A stretch of DNA of 64,000 bases from Coix lacryma-jobi var. lacryma-jobi. Its lineage: Eukaryota; Streptophyta; Magnoliopsida; Poales; Poaceae. Of the stretch, positions 12,479-20,583 are shown piece by piece. The stretch covers positions 96,731,104 to 96,795,103 of the forward strand of contig CM019823.1 of NCBI GenBank assembly GCA_009763385.1, in the 5' to 3' direction. The notes beneath the pieces are model-generated. The model saw only the letters and a program-made list of their open reading frames with translations, was not told the DNA's origin and made no database searches. Numbering within the stretch: the stretch's first letter is position 1; each line of letters begins with the position of its first letter. The position numbers were made by a program, and so were the translations under genes.

Positions 12479-13326
12479 ACCGAGAGTGGTGAAGGGCGGA
12501 TGCGAGGCTAGGACTGACGAACCAGAGGGCCAGAGGACCAGCTGCGGTAGCTGGCACTTGGCATCGACAAGTGAGAGCACATGGGGATGTCCGATGGCAT
12601 TGGACGAGTCGAGAGGAAGACAATGGCATCGTGGCACTTGGAGAGAGGTCGGACATGGGCTCGCATTGAGTTACGGGTGTCGTCGGCCAAGTCAAAGAGG
12701 AAGGCTAGACGTTGTGGTTGGAGCGGAGGCTGGACATGCATCAGCATTAGTGTCGGTGGTCGGGGTGTGAGAACCACACTCTGTTTACAGCGCGGGATCG
12801 GTAGTTGAGCCTCAGAAAGCTACCCTTGACGGTTTCTGAGTTTGGACCTCAAAACTTGAGGTGATCGGTTTCCGAGTTTGGGCCTCAAAACTTCTGGTGG
12901 ACAGTTTCTAGATTTCGGCCTCAAAATTTGGGCTGTTGGGTTTACCAGTTTGGGCGTCAAAACTGGGCGGATGTTCCTATGTGGAACGGGTCGACACATG
13001 GTGGCACCGAGAGGCTTGTGTTGCGGTGAAGCTATCGGTGAGAAGGCGCGGTGGTCGATGTTACGGCATGTGGCGGCATCCTAGAGCTTGCATCGAGGCG
13101 AAGCGAAGGATGAGAAGGCACGTGGATCAGGGTGACTTCGTGAAAGACATCTTTCTACCAAAAGGTTTACTCTAATTCCTCACGTGGCTTCGTGAGAGAC
13201 ATCTTTCTACCGAAAGGTTTTCTCTAATTCCTCATGAGCAAGTAGATCGGGGAGATTTCGTGTTGGATCGCGTTCTTGAGCTTCTCCATCGGTTTCCTTT
13301 CGATTTACCGATTTGTAGTTAGGAGA
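12479..13326 (+). repeat. Old CopS-like Copia LTR fragment
   Basis: The first bases, GAGAGTGGTGAAGGGCGGA, match the CopS LTR near 18410-18430. The stretch carries degraded versions of the GTTTGGGCCTCAAAAC hairpin units (about 12825-12975) and a tail (CTAATTCCTCATGAGCAAGTAGATCGGG) that matches CopS near 19500. The middle is rearranged and part (about 13110-13230) is duplicated, with ACATCTTTCTACC occurring twice. Both LTR ends are missing. The plus-strand GyD copy inserted at its right edge. Confidence 0.7.
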
Positions 13327-14687
13327 TGTTGGTGGTCCTTAACTCATATTTTATTACCGCTAAAGACTCGCATAAAAACAACATCAAACATAGAATAGGG
13401 CTTACAACTAACTATTTTCCACAAGTTTTGGTGTTTGGTCAATTGCAGGAGGGCATTCACGTAAATGACTACATTCGGGCTCCATCATGTACAAAATGTC
13501 ACATGTATATGGACCCGATAAGAGCCCAAAGGGAATAGGCCCAATACCCAGCACTTCCGGCCCATCCAAATGGGAGAAATAGAGCTCAAGGCCCATCACA
13601 ACAACAAACTGAACCTGGCAACCCACATAGAAGACATCCAGGCGAAGCCAGCAGCCCACAGCAGAAAGGCGGTGGCGAGGTGGGCCAGCAGGGTGCGCCC
13701 GCACCACCCCTGGCTCCAAACGTGTTCAAATTTGAACACAAACCTGCCACCGCCTCTCTCATGTCGGTTATCAAGGTGTCCAGGTCCAATGCATCCCGGA
13801 AGGTCGGTTTGCACTTTCCATGTGGAGAGAAGAGGCTCTCCGCCCCTCCCAGGCACCTCACCTATAAAAGGAGGCCTCCGCCCTCCTCACAAATCATCCA
13901 AGAGCTCATCAACACATATCTCAAGAGGGATCCATGGAAGAAGGAGTAGTGCCTCATATATTAGCTCTAGTAGCTATCTAGAATAGGGAGCGAGTGAGAT
14001 CTGAGCGGGAGAAGTGCCGGAGTTGTCGGCTATCTCCACGAGTGTACTCGGCGCGCTTGTACACTTAGCGGGAGGAACACCGAAATCAATGGTATAATAT
14101 TGTTTGTACCTCTACGATCTTGCATACTACTTATGTATAAGAATTCGTGTTTATCTCAGTTCCAAGTTCTTATCGTGTTTAAGCTTTTGCTAACTTAGTC
14201 TGCTGGACCGACCGTTCACCTTCGGGTGGGTGCTCTAGTAAGACGGTGCAAGTCCTAGCTTCCGCTAGAGTAGTGGCCCTTAGCGTAAACGCGGTGTTTA
14301 GGCTAAGTGGTTACAGGTTGGTTACATGGATCTCCACGGTTGAGGAGGTAGGCTGCAAGTGGTGACAGCCATGTCCGTCCTTTGTAATCCACCCATGTTC
14401 GGGATTCCAGGTAGAGCTGTATCAGCATAGACTGGGAAACCAGTTTCACCCGTTGACCGAAGTAAGCTTTGTTGGCTGAGCTTATATCACATCAGGACCA
14501 GTTCCCTAGAAGAACCTTGCTACCCGTGTTACCCTTCTCCGTGTCTTATCTGGGAGGACTAGACCAAGAGACTATAGGACACTGTTCCCTGTGGAAAATA
14601 CGATACACTGAATACTCTGGGTGAAGTGCTACAACGGTACTTCCGTGCGCTTGTGGACTTTTCTGCTTATGCTAAGAAATACCAACA
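13327..14687 (+). repeat. GyD 5' LTR (copy D2)
   Basis: It runs from TGTTGGTGGTCCTTAAC to ATACCAACA (1361 bp) and is followed directly by a Gypsy-type primer-binding site. A TATA box (TATAAAAG) lies at 13863-13870, with a GC-rich upstream region of about 500 bp. It forms a large inverted repeat with the minus-strand partial LTR at 9932-10895. Its own 3' LTR is not seen because the element is cut at 15575. Confidence 0.87.
13863..13870 (+). promoter_or_regulatory. TATA box of GyD LTR
   Basis: TATAAAAG sits in the middle of the LTR, and the minus-strand copy keeps a matching element at 10324-10333. It probably positions element transcription; the start site is not mapped. Confidence 0.6.
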
Positions 14688-14695
14688 AGCATTTC

Positions 14696-14713
14696 TAGCG
14701 CCGTTACCGGGGA
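14696..14713 (+). other. GyD primer-binding site
   Basis: TAGCGCCGTTACCGGGGA starts nine bases after the LTR end. It matches the site in E (18118-18135) at 16 of 18 positions. From memory this class is usually assigned to tRNA-Asp in Athila/Tat-type elements; the tRNA match was not tested. Confidence 0.75.
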
Positions 14714-14789
14714 ACGTTTGTCGTCTTTAGTCTCTGGACCTAGTTCGCCCGTGTATCTTTGTTTTTACCTTTCTTTTCTTACCAATTCT

Positions 14790-15575
14790 ATGGAGCCATC
14801 CACCATCCAAAACCTATCCGCTTCGCGGGCCGAGTTCTGTGAGCCACCACAATCGTCGAAGCCAATCACAGCTTCTGGCTATGAACTCTGCCCTGGCTTT
14901 ATAGCCATGATTCATGAACAACCCTTCTCGGGGAACGATCATGAAAACCACTACCATCATTTACGGGAGTTTGAGTTACTCTGTGCATGACTAACAATTG
15001 CAGGCATGTCACAAGAAACACTACGTTGGAAATTGTTTCTGTTCTCTCTTTCTGATAGAGCGAAACAATGGTACAACGATACCATAGAAAAAGTTAACAG
15101 AGATTGGAAAGAATTGCGAAACAGCTTTTGCCTCGCATTCTTTCCTATATCTCATATCGTAAACCTACGACAAGAGACACTCAACTTCCAACAAAAAGAG
15201 GAGGAGTCATTAGGTGCAGCCTGGGAGAGATTTACAATCCTTTCAAAATCAGGCCCAGACTTGTCTCTACCTGACCACGTGTTGTTGCAACATTTTTCGT
15301 CAGGGCTGAACAAGGAGTCTGCCCTACAGGTGGACATTTCCGCTGGAGGATTGTTCATGTGAAAAACCCCAAGGGAAGCAGAAGCTCTGCTAGACCTTAT
15401 TCTAGCGAGCACTCCATCTCCTGATCCCCTCGTAGTGGAAGACGAACCCAAGCATGAGGAGGTCTCCTCGGTTAAAACAGAACCTGAGATTCAAACTCAG
15501 AGACCCTCATCGCTAACAGAACCTCCGAAGGAAATTTTCCTTCCTTCAGATTTTCCGTTCCTCAAGGAAGATCAC
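14790..15575 (+). pseudogene. GyD gag fragment (retrotransposon gag domain)
   Basis: The frame starts at the ATG at 14790, about 75 bp after the primer site, and encodes the N-terminal part of a Gypsy gag, the structural protein of the particle. It has the HYHHLREFELLC segment, then GMSQETLRWKLFLFSL, RAKQWYND and SGLNKESALQVD, the typical order of the retrotrans_gag domain of Athila/Tat-like elements. In-frame stops occur at 14988-14990 and 15360-15362. An acidic, proline-rich linker follows. The sequence is cut at 15575 by the start of the GyC LTR, and no zinc knuckle, protease or pol is present in this window. Confidence 0.85.
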
Positions 15576-16640
15576 TATAACACCTCGGGTGTTAAAATAA
15601 TTAAAATTAACTAGAATTTAATTAGAAAATGGCTGAAATCCTAGATGGAGGAATTCTAGCTAGTTGTTTGTTGCATTCATGCTGTTGCACAGTTTTATTG
15701 GATGAAAAAAGAAATTTATTAAAACTCGTATAGGGCGAACTAGATTTATTCTATTTGGAAATCAAATAAAATATTTATAAAAGTTTTACAAAATTTAAAC
15801 CCAAAAGTTTATTTTCAAAACCTAGGGAAAATGTTTAAAATTTTGTGAACTATTTTCATTTCAAACAGTTTTGATTTGAATTTTGAAAAGGATTAGAAAA
15901 TAAAATCAAAATGGAAAAGAAAAAGGTAAAGGGCCTCACCCTCCATTCTTCTCTCCTGGCCGGCACAGTCTCTCCCGCTCCGGCCTTCCTCCCCCAGCCC
16001 AGGCGCACCAGCCCGCCTGGCCTCTCCCTTCTTCCCCTCCCGTCCCTCCGCCTTGGGCCTGAGCAGCAACGGCGGCCCGCTGCTTTCCCCTTCACCGCGG
16101 CCCAGCGCCCGCGCTTGGCCCACCCTGCGAGCCCGCACCCGCTTCCTCACCGCACGCGCTGTCCGATAGCAGCCCCGCGCCCTCATTCTCTCCCACTGAC
16201 CAGCGGGACCCACTAGTCACGGGTGTCCCCTACCCCGGATCTCTACCTCCCCTCCGCCTTCATCGTTCAACCGAAGGGCGCGAGATGGCCGGGAATCCTA
16301 GCCCCGCTTACCCGTTTCCCCCACAACCCTTTAACTACCGTCTCGGCTCCGCACGCCTCCACACCAAGGCCGCCTCAACATCACCCTATGCCCTACCTCC
16401 CTTCCCTAGCACTCCTCCATGCCGCCGCAGTAGTTCTGAGCCGAGCTCACCACCGCGTAGGAGGAAGCCGCCACCGGTCTCCCTCCACCCTTCATCAAAC
16501 CCGCAGAAGCCCGAAGAGTCCAGGAGGGGTCTCATCCTCGTCGGATCTTGCATTGGGGACACGATCTGCCGACACCACCAGCGTCCAGGGCACCACCGTC
16601 AACCCCTCCCTGTCACCGGTCACCTACAAGCCGAGGCAGG
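15576..16640 (+). repeat. GyC LTR, left part
   Basis: It begins TATAACACCTCGGGTG, a TGTAACACC-type start with one G-to-A change, directly inside GyD gag. The preceding bases ATCAC would be the left target duplication. An AT-rich head leads to a GC-rich core (15950-16640). E inserted at 16641, and the LTR resumes at 52919. Serine/proline-rich open frames in the core (about 15911-16669) overlap each other on both strands and are not supported as genes. Confidence 0.75.
16636..16640. repeat. Left target-site duplication of E (GCAGG)
   Basis: GCAGG precedes the E 5' LTR and ACAGG (52914-52918) follows its 3' LTR. Four of five bases match; the difference is a G/A transition. Confidence 0.65.
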
Positions 16641-18109
16641 TGTTGACGCTCACCAATGCTCATAATTAACCATCAACTATTGCATGAAATGACACTAAAT
16701 GAATCACAAAGCATAGTTGTAGGGTTTGAAACTAACAAGTTCCACGAGTTTTGGTGCTCTCACTTGTTTTGTAGGACATCCATGTTTTTACCATATAAAA
16801 GTATCTCAAGTGATGAAACAGAGCACACCATTGCGAAGACCTTGTCGAGACAATCGAAACGGACATATGATTTGCTATATTTGGAGTCCCGGAGCGAGAG
16901 TCCTCGATGGATATGACTTGGAAGATTCTAGAACATTCCGGAACATTCCAGAAGACATGAGAAGGCGACCCAAGGAAGGCGGGGCCCACCTGTCATAGAG
17001 GCAGACTGACCGGTCTCCTCCCTGGATTCACCGGTCTGGTGTTTGGCCCAATCTCGCCCCCCTTCGCGTGACGCACTCCAACCGACCTCTCCAACGCGTT
17101 TTGGCCCATTAAGGCCCATGTGCATATGGCGAAAGATTTAGTCCCACATCGCTTGCCCAAGGTGGAGGGGAGATCAGGAGCCCCTATATAATAAACCCAG
17201 GACCCCCCTGAGGCAACACATCATCATTAGAGAGTATTTGTAGAGGCGTCCCTCGAAGGACAACCTCTCCTGTCTATGTAATTAGGTTTAGATTTTCCAA
17301 TGTAATAGCTTAGCTCTAGTCGGGAGTTACGGAGAGCGGAGCTGCGCTCCGGTTCCGGATGAGTCTTCAGAGTTTTGGTATGTCTTTGTATCTTTTCTTT
17401 GTAAGACTTATGCTTTAATATATTTATCTTCTCTATTTACTTTATGCCTTTCATATTATGATTAGTATAGTTGTTATGTTCTAGCATAGGATCTCCGCTC
17501 GTATCGAGTGCTCTAGTTATAAGCCATAATTAGAGTAGTAATCGATAGATTATACTTGGTGTTTAGTCTATAGGTTACCTGAGGTTGCACTCAACCCCGC
17601 GGATAGTTGTGGTAGCCCCAGGTGGTGACAACCCTGATGGCCGACGTATTCCACCACGTTTGGGTTGATGTTCGTAGGACCGTAGTCAGATCTTCCCGAC
17701 CCCCTTCTCATCCCTTTCTGGGGTTGGTGTTCTGATGTCCCGAAGTGTTATTATATGACTGCTATATCTTTTCATCCTTGTTACCTTAGAACCCAAGTAA
17801 TAGAGAAGTGCATAGGAACCTTGATCTCTTCCATTGTCCTACAACTATAGTTATCTTTACATTTATCATTAAATTCTCGTTATTGTGCTTCCATTCAATA
17901 TCATATCATTTATCAATTACTCCTGCTCTAGTCTAATTAGTACTCTGAGTTACTAGATGCATGATAGTGAATTATCAGATTCTTGACCCTAGCTTCCCAG
18001 TGGTAAAATATAAATAACGATCCTAGAATACTCCAGGTAAAATGCTACAATGGTGTTCTGTGCCCTTGCGGAATCTTTCATATTCTATTTGCGTTAACAA
18101 ACGTCAACA
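16641..18109 (+). repeat. E 5' LTR
   Basis: It starts TGTTGACGCTCACC and ends ACGTCAACA, giving perfect TGTTGACG/CGTCAACA terminal inverted repeats (1469 bp). Relative to the 3' LTR I counted about nine substitutions in the first 245 bp. It keeps an 85-bp segment near 17615-17700 that the 3' LTR has lost. It also has a small extra GGAACATTCC repeat near 16940 that is single in the 3' LTR. Confidence 0.9.
17141..17193 (+). promoter_or_regulatory. snRNA-type upstream element plus TATA box in E 5' LTR
   Basis: GTCCCACATCG (17141-17151) matches the plant snRNA upstream sequence element RTCCCACATCG at all 11 positions. TATATAATA follows at 17185-17193, leaving 33 bp between the two. In plants a spacing of about 33-34 bp marks Pol II snRNA genes and about 24 bp marks Pol III (U6-type) genes. 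This arrangement therefore predicts snRNA-type Pol II initiation in the LTR; transcription itself is inferred. Confidence 0.65.
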
Positions 18110-18254
18110 AGCATTTTTGGCGCCGTTGCCGGGGAAGCAGTTGGTGTAAAGATTTTGATAATGATCTTGATGTCTGCTAATTTAGTGTACCACTAGCTTT
18201 AGTAGGATCACCCCTTGTTCTGTTGAGTGTGGAATAGACAGGACATCAGATGTC
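18110..18254 (+). mobile_element. E internal block 1 (primer site and leader)
   Basis: The primer-binding site TGGCGCCGTTGCCGGGGA is at 18118-18135, nine bases after the LTR. A short leader without coding potential follows, and CopS-1 inserted at 18255. The site type matches GyD. Confidence 0.8.
18250..18254. repeat. Left target-site duplication of CopS-1 (ATGTC)
   Basis: ATGTC precedes CopS-1 and AGGTC (30060-30064) follows it. Four of five bases match. Confidence 0.6.
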
Positions 18255-18643
18255 TGCGGATACACGGGTGTATGCCGAGTCTCTGAGTGATGAGTGATTG
18301 TCAACTGGGATGATGCGCATGTTCTTTGGCTTGTGTTGTGCAGGTGTCGAGCACGGATACAGTGATTAGAGGCAAGGTGAAGGTCAAGTAGAGACGTGCC
18401 GTGCCAATGGGTCGAGAGTGGCGAAGGGCGGACGTGAGGCTTGGACTGAGGGACAGGTGGCCCGAGGATCAGCTGTGGTGGCTGACAGCCTGGGACAGCG
18501 ACGAACGAAGACTTGCGGTCATGTGTTGCCTAAGTCGTGGACTTGTGGACACGTGTCGGTGAACGGGGTGCACGGGCGGTGCATCCCCTCTATAGCTTCG
18601 GTTTGGTGGTAGAGCCAGAGAAAAACCATCGGGTGGACGGTTT

Positions 18644-18900
18644 CCAGGTTTGGGCCTCAAAACCTGGGCGTGGATGGTTTCCGAGTTTGGCCACAAAACT
18701 CGGGCTGAGGACGGTTTCCAGGTTTGGGCCTCAAAACCTGGGCACGGATGGTTTCCGAGTTTGGCCACAAAACTCGGGCTGAGGACGGTTTTCAGGTTTG
18801 GGCCTCAAAACCTGGGTGCTGCGGGTTTGCTGAGGTTGGGCCACAAAACTCAGGCGTTGGTGGGCTGGTTTCCCGGTTTGGGCCTCAAAACCGGGGGTTG
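18644..18900 (+). repeat. Array of eight short hairpin units in CopS-1 5' LTR
   Basis: Each unit is an 8-bp stem around a GGGCCTC or GGCCAC loop. Examples are CCAGGTTT with AAACCTGG (18644-18667) and CCGAGTTT with AAACTCGG (18681-18703). The pair repeats with a 74-bp period at 18718 and 18755. Later units use CTGAG/CTCAG and CCCGG/CCGGG stems. Different units change both arms together. Equivalent arrays are at about 28281-28580, 48025-48265, 55996-56225 and 63618-63845. Confidence 0.85.
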
Positions 18901-19741
18901 GATGTGAAGGCTGGTTTCCTGGTTTGGGCCACAAAACCGGGGGTGCGACGTCCGGTTAAAGGACGACAGAGTGGTGGCGGCACGTGGCGGCAATCGGGAG
19001 GTTGCGTCGAAGCAACGCTACGAGTTGTGCGGGCGTGGCCGTCGGATCCACCTACCATCTAGTTGGTCTAGAATAACCTTAGGGTTTAGCTGGTTCGCTC
19101 TGTAAGTAGTTAGGGGTAGAGTCGGAATTAGGAATAGTTAGAATTAGAATAAGTAGGGGGAGACACCCACCTCCCCATCTATCTCAGTCATTTGCTCTTT
19201 GCTTCGAGGGTTTCCTGCTCTCCCAATCCCCTGCTGTAGCTAGCTGAGATCCGCAGAGAACCATACCTCTGTGTACTGAAGATTTTGAGGAAGTGAGGCC
19301 GTAACCTCACTGTTGTAGCATGTGTTAGCCACACGGTTGCAGATCGATGTGTTGATTCGCGTTTTGGTTCGTGTTCTTCGCGTTCTTCATTTCTCCGCGT
19401 TTTTCCCGTCGCTCGATCTCTCCCTATACCGCGTGTTGGCGAAATCCGTTTGAATCAACTTGTTCGTTTTTGAAAGGAGATCACTTCCACTGAAGGAATT
19501 TATCTAACTCCTCACGAACAAGTAGATCGGGTTGATTTCGTTTTCGTGGCGCTTTTCGGTTCATCCTCCTCCCCTTTTGATTTCCCGGTGTTTGAGTTGA
19601 TTTGAGCGGATGATTTCTTGGGAATAGACTCCTAACTACTCCGTGATCATCCTCTCCAAGTTTGGGAATGTGGGATTTTGGTTTGAATCGATTTGGAGAA
19701 GATTTGGGTGAAGGGCGACCAAAATCGCCCTCACTGGGAGT

Positions 19742-20110
19742 TGGCGGACAGTCCGCTGTCCCAGTCGAGGACAGTCCGCGCGTCGGGGACGAGCCGGACC
19801 AGTGGCCCTGTTCTTCGGCTGTTTGACTTTTGTTTGACCGGCGGACAGTCCGCCGTTGAAGTTTGCGGACAGTCCGGGAGACGTCCAGCAAGACTTCAGC
19901 AGCACTGCTGTTTTGCGTATTCTGCCGGCGGACAGTCCGCCAGTGAACCGCAGATAGTCCGGCCTTGGGCGGACAGTCCGGGACTCCAGGTCCGGACAGT
20001 CCGGGATTTGGCTGTTTTGCGTATTCTGCCGGCGGATAGTCCGCCAGTGAACCGCAGATAGTCCGGCCTTGGGCGGACAGTCCGGGACTCCAGGTCCGGA
20101 CAGTCCGGGA
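19742..20110 (+). repeat. Palindrome cluster (GCGGACAGTCCGC type) in CopS-1 5' LTR
   Basis: Twelve copies of GACAGTCC or GATAGTCC, most inside GCGGACAGTCCGC-like or TCCGGACAGTCCGGGA-like palindromes, lie within about 370 bp. The 3' LTR has eight (29381-29642), one with a base change. Clusters of short palindromes in LTRs have been described for Sireviruses. They may bind a protein or fold in the RNA; function is not shown here. Confidence 0.85.
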
Positions 20111-20114
20111 TTTG
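19907..20114 (+). repeat. Tandem duplication, 104 bp x 2, CopS-1 5' LTR only
   Basis: CTGTTTTGCGTATTCTGCCG starts at 19908 and again at 20012, and the intervening sequence is repeated almost exactly. The 3' LTR has a single copy (from about 29543). This accounts for most of the 98-bp length difference between the two LTRs. Confidence 0.85.
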
Positions 20115-20522
20115 GCTGAAGCTTCCGGTTTTGTGCATTAGCTCTCCCGGCTTCTACGCTTGGTTTCCAGACTTCTCGTTTGGCCCTAGAGTTGATCAAG
20201 GAACCTCTCTAAGTATCTTTGCTACTTGTTAGCATAGGTATTTAGGAGTTTCTCGACGTAGCCGTCTATCTACGTTCGGGACTTGGTTTTTGGGGTCGAA
20301 TTTGTTCCGGTGCTTTTGCCGTTTGGTTTGATATCACTTTGTGGTGTCTCGCTGTGATCCTAGGGATCATCCACCCTCTTCCAATGGTCGTGGGCATCAC
20401 AGTTTCGGTCGTAGCTTTCTGTGGTTGATTTTGGGACATTTGGCCAAAGATTCGAAAGAAATTTTTGAGCTCCCATTCACCCCCCTCTGGTGGCCTTGCT
20501 AGTGCTTTCTCGGTCCTTCAAT

Positions 20523-20534
20523 TGGTATCGGAGC
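20523..20534 (+). other. CopS-1 primer-binding site
   Basis: TGGTATCGGAGC follows the LTR by two bases and continues GGGTT. It matches the plant initiator tRNA-Met site TGGTATCAGAGC with one difference. Confidence 0.88.
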
Positions 20535-20583
20535 GGGTTAAGGATCTTCCACCTTAGCCGGTTCCAGATCCACAGAAGGCGAC

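Larger units (their letters stand above)
18255..20520 (+). repeat. CopS-1 5' LTR (2266 bp)
   Basis: It runs from TGCGGATACACGGG to TCGGTCCTTCA. From left to right it holds a hairpin array (18644-18900), an AT-rich part, and a palindrome cluster (19742-20110) with a 104-bp tandem duplication (about 19907-20114) that the 3' LTR lacks. The end lies one base before the primer site. Reading frames across the hairpins give repetitive peptides such as MGLKTWARMVSEFG and are artefacts of the repeat. Confidence 0.92.

Noticed and set aside
18537..19062. Repetitive peptides (MGLKTWARMVSEFG type) in CopS LTRs
   Set aside because: They are translations of the hairpin array in an LTR and change frame and length with unit number. 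They occur on both strands.
19742..20110. CRISPR-like regularly repeated short motif
   Set aside because: Palindromes are irregularly spaced, there are no unique spacers of constant length, and the setting is a plant LTR.
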